NCBI RefSeq assembly: GCF_014638355.1
Contig: NZ_BMFK01000002.1
Location: forward strand, 62,001 to 126,000
Source: Priestia taiwanensis
GTDB taxonomy: Bacteria; Bacillota; Bacilli; Bacillales; Bacillaceae_G
Direction: 5' to 3'
Length of the DNA stretch: 64,000 bases
Shown: one piece after another, positions 1 to 8,949 of the stretch
How the letters are laid out: the number at the start of each line of letters is the position of its first letter
How positions within the stretch are numbered: the first letter of the stretch is position 1
Made by a program: the position numbers and the translations under genes
The notes under the pieces: model-generated
The model's input: only the letters and a program-made list of their open reading frames with translations
What the model was told of the DNA's origin: nothing
Database searches by the model: none

Positions 1-209
1 TTCGTCGGATCAATCGCCTGTAACATTGGCAATAAGTAAGCATGTGTCTTACCAGACCCTGTTTGTGATTGACCGATTACACTTTCCCCACGTTTTGCGA
101 CCGGGAAAATCTTCTCTTGTATTTCTGTTGGTTGTTTAAATCCAATTTCTTCGATTGCTTTCACAATAAATGGCGCAAATTGGAATTGTTTAAAGTTTGT
201 AGCGCTCAT
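1..209 (-). CDS. cshB: DEAD-box RNA helicase CshB, N-terminal fragment (cut by window edge)
   Basis: The first 69 codons of an ATP-dependent RNA helicase read leftwards off the window. The start at 209 has a good upstream RBS (AAGGTGG on the minus strand, about 214-220). The fragment shows the DEAD-box Q motif region (GFKQPTEIQ) and the Walker A motif (GQSQTGSGKT). Family knowledge: CshB-type helicases act in cold-shock RNA unwinding and RNA turnover. In Bacillus the gene lies beside ispH/yqfQ as it does here, which is why I choose CshB over CshA or other paralogues. The helicase C-terminal domain cannot be checked because it is outside the window. Confidence 0.85.
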   Translation of the reverse strand, partial: MSATNFKQFQFAPFIVKAIEEIGFKQPTEIQEKIFPVAKRGESVIGQSQTGSGKTHAYLLPMLQAIDPT

Positions 210-373
210 ATGTCCACCTTCTTATCTATGTATTCCTTTAACAGGTATATTACATTATTCAAACGAGTATCTATTATACCGAAATTTTAGGCAAAAATCC
301 ATGCTAACCTTCTTTACTAGTGTTGCATATTCTAGATTAACAATACATTTTTCCGAAAAAAGGAGGTGTTCGT

Positions 374-1057
374 ATGCTATTTCAAAAGCATCCTACACCA
401 AATCATCATCCATTTTCTTCCCCACAATCATCAATGATGGGACAACGACCACCTGCTCCCTCTCCACACTATCAACAGCCTCCATTCCAACAACTACATC
501 CCATGAACCAACAACCATTTCCAACACCAGATATGATGAGAATGCATCAATCAAGGGGAATGAATCAATCGTCAATGGGAACACACCAACAAGGAATGCA
601 ACAAAAAAAAGGCATTGGAAATCTATTCTCAAATTTATTTTCACGAGCACGCGGTCCGAACTTTAGTAAAACAGCTCCACACACACAAACTAGGGTTGCA
701 GGTGCCGCCAGTGCTGCTGCTAGTACCACTCAGACTGGTGTAAGTGGAATGTTCTCGAAAATGTTTTCTAACATCAATGGAAGCGCAATTTCAACCACTC
801 TTGGCAACGTCCAAAAAGTAACACAAATGGCCGGAAACGTTATTCCGACTGTTCAACAATTTGGACCAATGGTAAAAAATCTCCCTTCACTACTTAAAAT
901 TTTCAAAGAAGTAAATACGGACGATACTACATCAACAGAGACACCATCTTCTCCTCCTACAACAGAAACCGTCTCCGCCATTAAACAAAACAAGAAAGAA
1001 GCTGTTCCTAGCAATACTGAACAGAAAAAAAATTCCGCACCGAAAATGTACATTTAA
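374..1057 (+). CDS. yqfQ: YqfQ/VrrA-like protein of unknown function
   Basis: A 227-residue protein that starts 7 bases after an AGGAGGTG ribosome binding site. The first ~85 residues are low-complexity and rich in His, Gln, Pro and Met. Residues ~85-170 are Gly/Ser/Ala-rich with repeated 'FSKMFS/FSNLFS' patches, followed by a Thr/Ser/Lys-rich tail. I place it in the YqfQ family by composition and by position between the cshB-like helicase and ispH. In B. anthracis this locus is vrrA, known for variable 12-bp tandem repeats. No clean 12-bp tandem array is visible here, only scattered CAACAA codons. Function is unknown. The N-terminal Gln/Pro/His part would be expected to vary fast between strains (inference). 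Confidence 0.75.
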   Translation: MLFQKHPTPNHHPFSSPQSSMMGQRPPAPSPHYQQPPFQQLHPMNQQPFPTPDMMRMHQSRGMNQSSMGTHQQGMQQKKGIGNLFSNLFSRARGPNFSKTAPHTQTRVAGAASAAASTTQTGVSGMFSKMFSNINGSAISTTLGNVQKVTQMAGNVIPTVQQFGPMVKNLPSLLKIFKEVNTDDTTSTETPSSPPTTETVSAIKQNKKEAVPSNTEQKKNSAPKMYI

Positions 1058-1063
1058 AATACT

Positions 1064-1092
1064 TTGTAAACAAGGAGCCCCTCCATTATAAT
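1064..1092 (+). promoter_or_regulatory. sigma-A promoter of ispH
   Basis: TTGTAA at 1064-1069 and a perfect TATAAT at 1087-1092 are separated by 17 bases. They sit about 60 bases upstream of the ispH start, just behind the yqfQ stop. A small hairpin (AGTAG/CTACT, ~1109-1122) lies in the leader. Confidence 0.75.
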
Positions 1093-1150
1093 AAGATAGA
1101 AAATAGTAAGTAGTGAGCTACTCCTACTTTTTATAGAGGAGGTAACATAC

Positions 1151-2101
1151 ATGAAAGTATTAAAAATCGCACCACGCGGATATTGTTACGGAGTTGTCGA
1201 TGCAATGGTTATTGCACGTAATGCCGCATTAGACCCAACATTACCAAGGCCTATTTATATTCTGGGAATGATTGTTCACAACAAACACGTGACAGATGCA
1301 TTTGAAGAAGATGGCGTCATTACATTAGATGGTCCAAATCGTCTCGAAATATTAGAACAAATTACAGAAGGAACTGTTATCTTTACTGCTCACGGTGTTT
1401 CACCAGAAGTAAAAAAACGTGCCATTCAAAAAGGGTTAACAACACTCGACGCTACGTGTCCTGATGTTTCAAAAACACACGACTTAATTCGTATGAAAAA
1501 AGCAGAAGGTTACCATGTTGTCTACATCGGTAAAAAAGGACATCCTGAGCCGGAAGGCGCAATTGGTATTGCACCCGAAATTGTTCACTTAATTGAAAAG
1601 CCAGAAGATGTTGCAACACTTTCCATCCCAGTAGCAAAAATTATTGTTACAAACCAAACAACGATGAGCCAATGGGATGTACAAGAGATTATGAAAAACG
1701 TATTGGAGAAATATCCTTCAGCAGAGGTACACAAAGAGATTTGTTTAGCTACGCAAGTTCGTCAAGAAGCAGTAGCGGAGCAAGCGCCTGAAGCTGATTT
1801 AACAATCGTTGTGGGTGATCCTAAAAGTAATAACTCCAATCGTCTTGCACAAGTATCAGAAGAAATTGCAAGTACAACTGCATACCGCGTAGCAGACGTA
1901 TCAGAAATTCAATTAGAGTGGCTAAAAGGTGTGAACACAGTAGCTGTTACAGCAGGTGCTTCTACACCAACACCAATTACAAGAGAAGTAATTACATTCT
2001 TAGAGCAATACGACGAGAATGATGAATCAACATGGGTACGCGAACGTAATGTCCCACTTCACAAGATTTTACCGAAAGTAAAACGAGTGACAGGAAAATA
2101 A
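1151..2101 (+). CDS. ispH: 4-hydroxy-3-methylbut-2-enyl diphosphate reductase IspH
   Basis: 316 residues, the usual length for Bacillus IspH (LytB). It is the last enzyme of the MEP isoprenoid pathway: a [4Fe-4S] enzyme that reduces HMBPP to IPP and DMAPP. Visible family features are the N-terminal APRGYCYGV segment with the first cluster cysteine (C12), the HNKHVTD motif, TAHGVSP, the second cysteine in [11 protein letters not shown], and the third in [12 protein letters not shown], with the SxNSNRL-type substrate motif after it. The RBS is GAGGAGGT at ~1136-1143. The gene has its own promoter and ends in a bidirectional terminator. Confidence 0.95.
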   Translation: MKVLKIAPRGYCYGVVDAMVIARNAALDPTLPRPIYILGMIVHNKHVTDAFEEDGVITLDGPNRLEILEQITEGTVIFTAHGVSPEVKKRAIQKGLTTLDATCPDVSKTHDLIRMKKAEGYHVVYIGKKGHPEPEGAIGIAPEIVHLIEKPEDVATLSIPVAKIIVTNQTTMSQWDVQEIMKNVLEKYPSAEVHKEICLATQVRQEAVAEQAPEADLTIVVGDPKSNNSNRLAQVSEEIASTTAYRVADVSEIQLEWLKGVNTVAVTAGASTPTPITREVITFLEQYDENDESTWVRERNVPLHKILPKVKRVTGK

Positions 2102-2106
2102 CATAC

Positions 2107-2138
2107 AAAAACAGCACCTCATGCAGGGTGCTGTTTTT
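2107..2138. terminator. Bidirectional terminator between ispH and the convergent membrane gene
   Basis: A 12-bp perfect stem (AAAAACAGCACC / GGTGCTGTTTTT) with an 8-base loop. A T-run or A-run on each side lets it serve both strands. The minus-strand gene's stop codon (2119-2121) lies inside the loop. Confidence 0.85.
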
Positions 2139-2673
2139 CATATGATTCCGTTCCTCGATTAATCCAAATTAAGCCTATTACCACAATAATCGTTAAGCCT
2201 AGCAATCCTAATCCAATTGCCCATCCCGGTATGGAAGAAATGGTTTGATAATGATGCAACATATGCCGAAGTACCGTTAAGGCGATACAAACAAGAAAAG
2301 CAACGTATACAACAATGAACCTCATGAAAATCATTGCCTTTACGTAAAACAACTCTCTTTTCTCCCTCAGCTCACTAAGTTTCTTAACCTCTACTCTCCT
2401 CGAATTCCAATGACTCCATACAATGAATAGATATAAAAGGACAATACCTCCTAAAACGTAATACAAATGTAAATCCATCACACTACCAAAAGCATCCGCT
2501 TCTCCCACAAATATAAAATGAGTAGGGATATGTACGGTAGCATAATGAGAATGAATGAAATGAACAAATACGCCTTGTCCTATCATAAAAAGAATAAACA
2601 ATACATCGAGGCTAACTTTTATTTTCTTTAATGTATTCCTCCATCTACATTCTATTAAATTCCCCCTGTTCAT
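2119..2673 (-). CDS. Hypothetical four-helix membrane protein
   Basis: 184 residues with four clear hydrophobic segments: ~20-40, ~68-88, ~110-135 and ~148-170. A short basic stretch lies between helices 2 and 3 (NSRRVEVKKLSELREKRE). I do not recognise a family. The ribosome binding site for the start at 2673 is weak (AAGGG at ~2678-2682), so a start some codons further in is possible. It is convergent with ispH and ends inside the shared terminator. Upstream is the GC-rich repeat at 2707-2820, so the promoter must lie in or beyond that element. Confidence 0.6.
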   Translation of the reverse strand: MNRGNLIECRWRNTLKKIKVSLDVLFILFMIGQGVFVHFIHSHYATVHIPTHFIFVGEADAFGSVMDLHLYYVLGGIVLLYLFIVWSHWNSRRVEVKKLSELREKRELFYVKAMIFMRFIVVYVAFLVCIALTVLRHMLHHYQTISSIPGWAIGLGLLGLTIIVVIGLIWINRGTESYEKQHPA

Positions 2674-2706
2674 TAAGCCCTTAACTAAATGGGGCCGTTG
2701 ACCTAT

Positions 2707-2820
2707 TCACTGCACTCCGAGCGGACGCTTTCCGCGGGCGAGAGCGAGCCTCCTCAGCAAGCCTTGCGGGGTCTCCCTTTCCTCGCTTTTCCCGCAGGAG
2801 TCACCACTCTCCGTTCCGTG
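2707..2820. repeat. GC-rich palindromic repeat element
   Basis: About 110 bases much richer in G+C than the flanks, able to fold into one long hairpin. ACTCC at 2714-2718 pairs with GGAGT at 2797-2801. The GCGGGC...AGCGAG block (2733-2748) pairs with CTCGCT...CCCGC (2782-2795). The tip is GCAAG-C-CTTGC (2757-2767). Blocks such as GCTTTCCGCGGGC and CCCGCAGGAGTC resemble a short dispersed intergenic repeat that I recall from several Bacillaceae genomes; this is memory, not a search. No protein is encoded. It could be a MITE-like or REP-like element, or a structured RNA. Confidence 0.6.
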
Positions 2821-2920
2821 TATGAAATGTTCTTCATGTTCAAAAAATCCACCACATGATTTAATAATGAATCTAAATTATACTAATTTTACCAATATAT
2901 ACTCTTTATTACATAAAAAT

Positions 2921-2969
2921 GACACAACCATGAACGAAGCTCCTTAAAAGGACTTGTCATGATTGTGTC
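2921..2969 (-). terminator. Terminator downstream of yqfO
   Basis: Long imperfect stem (GACACAAYCATGA class) with an inner CTCCTTAAAAGGA hairpin, followed on the minus strand by ATTTTTAT. Confidence 0.7.
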
Positions 2970-2987
2970 GTTATGACGTTCTTCTTT

Positions 2988-4109
2988 TTATACAAACGTA
3001 AACGGATCTGTATGAAGCGCTGACGCGTGAATTGTTACGTCTAGCTTCTTCTCATCCATTTGCTTCTGTAATTGTTTTTGTACACCTTTTTTCATTACTT
3101 TCTCGACGTTGTGACCTGGATCGACGATATTTAAACCTAACATCATTGCATCGTGTGCAACATGGTAATACATATCTCCTGTTACATATACATCTGCACC
3201 TTTGAATTTCGCTTGCTTAATATACTTGTTACCGTCACCGCCAACTACGGCTACTTTGCGAATCTTTGTATTCATATCGCCAACGACACGTACACCATCT
3301 ACTTCAAGCGTTGTTTTTACATGCTCAGCAAACTCACGAAGCGTCATTTCTGTCGCAAGGCGTCCAATTTTCCCTAACCCTAATACGTCTCCGCTGTTCT
3401 CTAGCGGATAAACATCGTAGGCTACTTCTTCATATGGATGGCTTTGTAACATAGCTCGTACAACTTGACGTTGAATTCCTTCTGGGAAAATCGTTTCAAT
3501 ACGCACTTCTTCCACTTCCTCAAGTGCCCCTTCCTTACCAATGAATGGGTTTGCACCTTCTTGTGGGAAGAACGTCCCTCTTCCTTCGCTATTGAATGTA
3601 CAATGGCTATAGTTGCCGATAAAACCTGCACCACTATTTCCTAACGCTTTACGTACTTCTTCTTCATGTGTTTTTGGTACGAAGACAACTAATTTCTTTA
3701 ACTTCTCTTCATACGTTGGTACAAGTACTTCTGTATCCGTTAATTGTAACGCTTCGGCTAATAAGTCATTTACGCCACCACGTGCAACGTCAACGTTCGT
3801 ATGGGCCGCGTACAGAGCAATATCATGCTTGATACATTTCTCAATAATTTGGCCATACACATTATCTGTCGTAATGCTCTTTAACGGATTAAAAATAAGC
3901 GGGTGATGAGCAATAATTAAATTAGCACCTGTATCTAGCGCCTCATCCACAACTTCTAACGTCACATCTAAGGCAATTAATACATTCGTCACCTTTTTAT
4001 TCAATGTTCCAATTTGTAGCCCGATTTTGTCACCTTCCATCGCTAAATGCTTCGGATATAAACTTTCAAAAGCTTGAATGACTTCAAATCCATTTGGCAC
4101 TTTGCTCAT
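2988..4109 (-). CDS. yqfO: Nif3-like dinuclear metal protein YqfO
   Basis: 373 residues: the long Gram-positive form of the NIF3/DUF34 family, with an inserted CutA/PII-like domain (~residues 130-230) between the two halves of the Nif3 core. Metal-ligand motifs are visible: IIAHHPLIF (~65-73), AAHTNVDVA (~100-108) and, near the C-terminus, DPGHNVEK (~328). The family is linked to metal-dependent GTP cyclohydrolase-like or metal-insertion roles, but its exact activity is unsettled. The start overlaps the trmK stop by 4 bases (ATGA), so the pair is translationally coupled, as in B. subtilis yqfN-yqfO. Confidence 0.9.
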   Translation of the reverse strand: MSKVPNGFEVIQAFESLYPKHLAMEGDKIGLQIGTLNKKVTNVLIALDVTLEVVDEALDTGANLIIAHHPLIFNPLKSITTDNVYGQIIEKCIKHDIALYAAHTNVDVARGGVNDLLAEALQLTDTEVLVPTYEEKLKKLVVFVPKTHEEEVRKALGNSGAGFIGNYSHCTFNSEGRGTFFPQEGANPFIGKEGALEEVEEVRIETIFPEGIQRQVVRAMLQSHPYEEVAYDVYPLENSGDVLGLGKIGRLATEMTLREFAEHVKTTLEVDGVRVVGDMNTKIRKVAVVGGDGNKYIKQAKFKGADVYVTGDMYYHVAHDAMMLGLNIVDPGHNVEKVMKKGVQKQLQKQMDEKKLDVTIHASALHTDPFTFV

Positions 4110-4813
4110 CCAATCACCCCTTTAATCATCTCCACTTTCATCTGTACTTCTTCACGTCTCGCTGCCGTTTCTTCCGACTGCACCGCTTTCTCTAATTGTT
4201 TCGAAATATGCTCTAAATTAACTAATTCATGTTGCCATTTTTCTACGAATACATCGCTCTTCTCATTCATTAAGAACGGACCTAGATGAATTTCTGACTC
4301 TTTGTTCGTTGAATAAGGTGCAAGTGGATTCCCACGCTCTCCAACTAGAATTTCATATATTTTCTTATCTTCTTTTAAAATAAGCTCCTGCTTTAATTCC
4401 CAACCATTCTCAATGAACCACTCTCGAATGTTATATGCTGCAATATTTGGTTGTAAAATTAAGCGTGTTACACCTTCTAACTTCTCTTTGCCGTCTTCTA
4501 AAATGTCACGAATAAGCGCACCGCCCATTCCAGCAATCGTAATAGCGTCTACTTCACCTTTTTCTAGTACTTGTAGACCGCTTCCTTTACGAACAGAAAT
4601 TTTCTCTGTTAAGCCACTTCTTCTTACTTGTGTACATGCTGACTGGAAAGGTCCTTCCACTACTTCTCCTGCAATTGCATAGGAAGCAATATTATTTAAA
4701 ATCGCGTAACAAGGTAAGTAAGCATGATCGGAACCGATGTCTGCTAACTTAGCACCTGTTGGCACATTATGCACAACCATTTCTAATCGTTTTGATAATT
4801 TCACTTCATTCAT
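4106..4813 (-). CDS. trmK: tRNA (adenine(22)-N1)-methyltransferase TrmK
   Basis: 235 residues. SAM-dependent methyltransferase that makes m1A22 in the tRNA D-loop. The Rossmann SAM motif and the family signature ADIGSDHAYLP appear at ~21-31; the acidic loop and ITIAGMGG motif (~92-99) follow, then LQPNIAAYNIREW. The C-terminal ~75 residues form a coiled-coil-like region rich in Glu, Lys and Gln, as known for TrmK. First gene of the trmK-yqfO pair; cccA lies just upstream behind its own terminator. Confidence 0.92.
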   Translation of the reverse strand: MNEVKLSKRLEMVVHNVPTGAKLADIGSDHAYLPCYAILNNIASYAIAGEVVEGPFQSACTQVRRSGLTEKISVRKGSGLQVLEKGEVDAITIAGMGGALIRDILEDGKEKLEGVTRLILQPNIAAYNIREWFIENGWELKQELILKEDKKIYEILVGERGNPLAPYSTNKESEIHLGPFLMNEKSDVFVEKWQHELVNLEHISKQLEKAVQSEETAARREEVQMKVEMIKGVIG

Positions 4814-4865
4814 TATTCATCACCATAGTTTCTTTTCTCTTAAAATAACCTTTTCTTATCATAAC

Positions 4866-4896
4866 AAAACCCCTTGTCCAAAGACAAAGGGTTTTT
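4866..4896 (-). terminator. Terminator downstream of cccA
   Basis: Stem AAACCCCTTGTC / GACAAAGGGTTT with a short loop; A-run on one side and T-run on the other, so it may act on both strands. Confidence 0.8.
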
Positions 4897-4900
4897 TACG

Positions 4901-5254
4901 TTATTTTTGTTCAGATAACCATTTTGCTACTTTATCCACGTTAGTTGCTGGCTTCACAAGACCTCCAGGCATTGTACCTTTACCATTCTTAAGAACCTCT
5001 TTAATTTGATCCTCTGATAAACGAGATCCTACGTTAGAGATATCTGGCCCTGCCCCACCTTTGAGATCAGCTCCGTGACATGAAATACATGACTTTTGTA
5101 CAATTTCCTCTGGCGTTACTTTCGACGCGTCAGCATACTTATCCGGATTCGCTAGTCTGTCCGATTTGTCTAAACCTTGATACGAAAGAATAAGCATTAC
5201 TAAAAGACCGGTAGCCGCAATTAACGCAAACGGAATTAAAGGATTGCGTTTCAT
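4901..5254 (-). CDS. cccA: Membrane-anchored cytochrome c550 CccA
   Basis: 117 residues. A single N-terminal transmembrane anchor (~7-25) is followed by an extracytoplasmic class I cytochrome c domain. The haem attachment motif C56-I-S-C59-H60 and the axial Met in GTMPGGL (M95) are both visible. It is a small electron carrier of the respiratory chain. The RBS (AAGGGGGAAAT) lies just upstream of 5254. In B. subtilis cccA sits in the same place between the trmK/yqfO pair and sigA. Confidence 0.93.
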   Translation of the reverse strand: MKRNPLIPFALIAATGLLVMLILSYQGLDKSDRLANPDKYADASKVTPEEIVQKSCISCHGADLKGGAGPDISNVGSRLSEDQIKEVLKNGKGTMPGGLVKPATNVDKVAKWLSEQK

Positions 5255-5366
5255 TTCATTTCCCCCTTATGTACCCCTTTAAAAATAATAATAAAACTCT
5301 CCATTCTTATTTTAATGGAAAATAGTCATTTAGGAAAGTATCATGCACAGCGATTCATAAAAACCC

Positions 5367-5897
5367 TTACATTATCCAAAATACTCCTACGATAAGCAAG
5401 CCTATTACACTTGAAATAAAGAAATATTTCAAACGAAGATAATAACCAAGCCCAGCCCATATAAAACAATTTAACACAATTGTACATGTCAATAAGAGCG
5501 TATTCTCTCCAAATATCCGCTCTACTACTTGAACAGAAAACATGAACAATAACACAGAAGTCATAATCAGCGGTAGGTGAATATACATTTTATCTATCTT
5601 TAAGACAAAATAAACGAGCAAAAAGGAAATAATCACGAAAATTCCTGTAAGGAGCATTTGCAAATCAAAAGACAATTCTGTAAAATAAGTAGCAAGAATT
5701 GAAATTATTGGCAAACACATAGCAAGAACAATTAGTCCAATCAAACGCTTATTACGCGACTTCTTTACAGGAATCTCATCTAGTGAGCCCTCTGTATAAA
5801 AAGCAAGTAAATAATCGCAATAGGTCGGTGGCAAAAGATTGTTTTCTTTCCAAAAGAGGATTTCATTAATAATCGTTTCTTTCCGATTTTTTCCCAT
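5367..5897 (-). CDS. Hypothetical multi-pass membrane protein
   Basis: 176 residues. A charged cytoplasmic N-terminus of ~45 residues contains LLPPTYCDYLLAFYTEG, reminiscent of the N-terminal segment of DUF2157-like membrane proteins. Five hydrophobic helices follow (~50-70, 76-98, 105-122, 130-150, 155-175). It is preceded by AAGGGGAAG as RBS. It lies between cccA and sigA on the same strand, 89 bases from the sigA end. I cannot name a function. Confidence 0.65.
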   Translation of the reverse strand: MGKNRKETIINEILFWKENNLLPPTYCDYLLAFYTEGSLDEIPVKKSRNKRLIGLIVLAMCLPIISILATYFTELSFDLQMLLTGIFVIISFLLVYFVLKIDKMYIHLPLIMTSVLLFMFSVQVVERIFGENTLLLTCTIVLNCFIWAGLGYYLRLKYFFISSVIGLLIVGVFWIM

Positions 5898-5986
5898 ATA
5901 CTTCCCCTTTCTTTATCTCTCATATAAAGAATCGGACAAAAAAAGAGATAGTTTACTCTTTTCGAATAAACTACCTCTAAAACATT

Positions 5987-7111
5987 CTATTCTAAGAAAT
6001 CCTTTAATCGCTTACTGCGACTTGGATGTCTTAATTTACGTAAGGCTTTCGCTTCAATTTGGCGGATACGCTCACGTGTTACACCGAATACTTTACCTAC
6101 TTCTTCAAGTGTACGTGTACGTCCATCATCTAGACCAAAACGAAGACGAAGAACATTTTCTTCACGATCTGTTAATGTATCTAACACATCTTCTAGTTGC
6201 TCTTTTAATAATTCATATGCTGCATGGTCAGAAGGAGATGTCGCTTCTTGGTCCTCGATAAAGTCACCTAAATGTGAATCATCTTCTTCACCAATTGGTG
6301 TTTCAAGCGATACTGGCTCTTGTGCAATCTTTAAGATTTCGCGTACCTTTTCTGGTGCAAGATCCATCTCTTCACCAATTTCTTCTGGCGTTGGTTCACG
6401 ACCTAAATCTTGAAGTAATTGACGTTGAACACGGATTAATTTATTAATCGTTTCAACCATATGAACAGGAATACGGATTGTTCTTGCTTGGTCTGCGATT
6501 GCACGTGTAATTGCTTGGCGAATCCACCATGTTGCATACGTACTAAATTTGAAACCTTTTTGGAAATCGAACTTCTCAACCGCCTTAATTAGTCCCATGT
6601 TACCTTCTTGAATTAAGTCAAGGAATAACATACCGCGACCAACATAACGCTTTGCAATACTTACTACAAGACGTAAGTTCGCTTCTGCTAGACGTCGTTT
6701 CGCTTCTTCGTCACCTTGTTCGATGCGTTTCGCTAATTCGATTTCTTCTTGGGCCGATAGTAAGTCCACACGACCAATTTCTTTTAAGTACATGCGCACC
6801 GGGTCATTAATTTTCACTCCTGGCGGAACACTTAAATCATTCAAATCAAATTCTTCATCATTATTCTTGTTTAACTGATGAGCATTAGGATCCTCATCAT
6901 TATCACCGATTAGTTCTACTCCTTGCTCCTGAAGGAACTCGTAGTACTCATCCATTTGGTCTGACTCTATATCAAAACCACCTAGGCGATCTGCAATTTC
7001 TTCATACGTAAGAACGCCACGTTTCTTACCTAATTCTGTTAATTGTTCTTTCACTTGTTCAATCGTTAATTCTGACTGTACATCTTTAGAACCAGCTGAT
7101 TTTTCAGCCAT
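5987..7111 (-). CDS. sigA: Primary RNA polymerase sigma factor SigA
   Basis: 374 residues starting at [10 protein letters not shown], which has AAGGAGGGG eight bases upstream; an in-frame start 11 codons earlier lacks this. Housekeeping sigma-70. Region 1.1 is acidic. Region 2 carries the -10 recognition helix with [18 protein letters not shown] and [13 protein letters not shown] (~155-200). Region 3 follows. Region 4.2 ends with [20 protein letters not shown] and a basic tail. It is the last gene of yqxD-dnaG-sigA, the macromolecular synthesis arrangement known in Bacillus; the gap to dnaG is 39 bases. Confidence 0.98.
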   Translation of the reverse strand: MAEKSAGSKDVQSELTIEQVKEQLTELGKKRGVLTYEEIADRLGGFDIESDQMDEYYEFLQEQGVELIGDNDEDPNAHQLNKNNDEEFDLNDLSVPPGVKINDPVRMYLKEIGRVDLLSAQEEIELAKRIEQGDEEAKRRLAEANLRLVVSIAKRYVGRGMLFLDLIQEGNMGLIKAVEKFDFQKGFKFSTYATWWIRQAITRAIADQARTIRIPVHMVETINKLIRVQRQLLQDLGREPTPEEIGEEMDLAPEKVREILKIAQEPVSLETPIGEEDDSHLGDFIEDQEATSPSDHAAYELLKEQLEDVLDTLTDREENVLRLRFGLDDGRTRTLEEVGKVFGVTRERIRQIEAKALRKLRHPSRSKRLKDFLE

Positions 7112-7150
7112 ATTTGTTCCCCTCCTTCCGTGAGTTAACAACAAATAATA

Positions 7151-8947
7151 TTATGATTTTATAGTTAACAACAACTGTTGTATTTCATATTGTAACGTCT
7201 TTGCCCGTTCTCTATCTTGTTGGCGAATCGCTTCTTCTACTTCCATCATTCGTTGCTTTAACAACATTTCACGTTCATGCTTGATAACTGCTTGAATGCA
7301 ATCCTTAATTTCTTGCTCAGAAACATCTGGATTTACATTTATTAACGCGATTTCTGTTACAAGGTTTTGTAATGAGGCATTTGGCAATCTTCCAAGGAAA
7401 TTACTAACGTCTGGATAGTTTCCCTCTTCATAATATGCATACAAATGAATAATAATCTCTGAATGTTCTTGAATATGAAAAAGTCCTGGTAACTTTTCTT
7501 GGACTTTCCTTGCGATATCAGCATTTTGAAGCATATGCGCAATTAAAATTCTTTCTGCATTCTCATATGCTAACCTTGTTTTCTTTGTAGAAAAAGAAGG
7601 TGTCTGTCTTCTTACTTTTACTACTTCTGTAGGCTTCGTTTGCCTGTGGATATTGGACAGCTCTGCTTGTAACGCTTCGACCGAAATAGAGAAATCTTTC
7701 GACAATGTATTTATATAATGTTCTATTTCAATTGGTTTATTTAACTTTGCTACTTCTTGCAACACATCATGAATGTATTTCATTCTAACTGATTCATCTT
7801 GTAAGTTCTTACCTTGACGAAGATAATACAATTTAAAGGCCATAAAAGAAAGACTTGCTTCGATTATCGCTGTTCGGAATTTCTCCGCACCATATTTCTT
7901 CACGTAATCGTCTGGGTCTAATCCTTCTGGGAGTTGTGCAATTTTCACTTCACATCCAACTTGTATAAGCATATTCGCTGCTTTAAAGGCAGCTGAAATA
8001 CCTGCTGCATCACCATCAAAACTAATGATTACTTGATCAACAGTTCGTCGAATTGTCTTGGCTTGCTCTTCTGTAAGCGCCGTTCCCATCGTCGCAATTG
8101 TTTCTTCGTATCCAGCTTTGTAAGCTGCAATAACGTCAGCATAACCTTCAAGCAAAATAGCTCGTTGTTTCTTTCTCATATGAGCTCGTGATTGGTGATA
8201 GTTGTAAAGTATCCTACCTTTAGTAAAAATGGTTGTTTCTGGACTATTTAAATATTTCGGAGTATCTTCTCCCAAACTTCGACCACTAAAAGCAACTACT
8301 TTTCCTTGTAGGTTATGAATCGGAAACATAATTCTGTTTCGGAAACGATCGAAATAATTCCCATCTTGCTCACGGCGAATTACAAGACCCGCTTCTTCCA
8401 TAAGAGATAATGAATAACCTCTTCTTTGTAAAATATTCGTTACCGCATCCCAGCGTTCTAACGAATAACCTATTCCAAACTTTTCGATTGCTTCTAACGT
8501 AAATCCTCGATCTAGCAAATATTGCAATGCTTCTTTCCCTTCTTCTGTGTTAAGAAGAAGGTGGTGATAATATTTCGCTAAATACGTATGTGCCTCAATC
8601 ATAGAGGTAGTAGTTGTCGAAATAGGCTCTGAAGAAGATGAAGGTTCATATTCCTTAAGACTAATGTTTGCCTTTTCTCCTAACTTATTTACGGCATCGA
8701 AGAACGAAATACCTTCTATATTCGTTAAAAAAGTAATGGAATTTCCACCAGCCCCACAACCGAAGCAATGGTAAATTTGCTTATCTGGTGAAACAGAAAA
8801 AGATGGCGTACTCTCCCCATGAAAAGGGCATAAACCAAAATAGTTACGTCCTTGTTTCTTTAATTGTACATATTCGCTCACTACTTCTACTATATCCGTT
8901 GAGTGACGAACTTTTTCAATTATCTCGTCAGGGATACGATTTCCCAT
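7151..8947 (-). CDS. dnaG: DNA primase DnaG
   Basis: 598 residues, the normal length. It makes RNA primers at the replication fork together with the DnaB/DnaC helicase. The N-terminal CHC2 zinc finger has ligands C40, H43, C61 and C64. The TOPRIM catalytic core is visible (LLEGYADVIAAYKAG and the acidic FDGDAAG). The C-terminal helicase-binding domain is helical. Start 8947 lies 2 bases after the yqxD stop, and the GGAG of its RBS is within the end of yqxD, so translation is probably coupled. Confidence 0.97.
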   Translation of the reverse strand: MGNRIPDEIIEKVRHSTDIVEVVSEYVQLKKQGRNYFGLCPFHGESTPSFSVSPDKQIYHCFGCGAGGNSITFLTNIEGISFFDAVNKLGEKANISLKEYEPSSSSEPISTTTTSMIEAHTYLAKYYHHLLLNTEEGKEALQYLLDRGFTLEAIEKFGIGYSLERWDAVTNILQRRGYSLSLMEEAGLVIRREQDGNYFDRFRNRIMFPIHNLQGKVVAFSGRSLGEDTPKYLNSPETTIFTKGRILYNYHQSRAHMRKKQRAILLEGYADVIAAYKAGYEETIATMGTALTEEQAKTIRRTVDQVIISFDGDAAGISAAFKAANMLIQVGCEVKIAQLPEGLDPDDYVKKYGAEKFRTAIIEASLSFMAFKLYYLRQGKNLQDESVRMKYIHDVLQEVAKLNKPIEIEHYINTLSKDFSISVEALQAELSNIHRQTKPTEVVKVRRQTPSFSTKKTRLAYENAERILIAHMLQNADIARKVQEKLPGLFHIQEHSEIIIHLYAYYEEGNYPDVSNFLGRLPNASLQNLVTEIALINVNPDVSEQEIKDCIQAVIKHEREMLLKQRMMEVEEAIRQQDRERAKTLQYEIQQLLLTIKS

Positions 8948-8949
8948 AG

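Noticed and set aside
301..666. Plus-strand 121-codon frame overlapping yqfQ
   Set aside because: It is in another frame of the low-complexity yqfQ gene, lacks a ribosome binding site, and yqfQ has a strong one.
7112..7144. Longer N-terminus for SigA (11 extra codons)
   Set aside because: AAGGAGG is placed for the ATG at 7111; the extension would contain that RBS.
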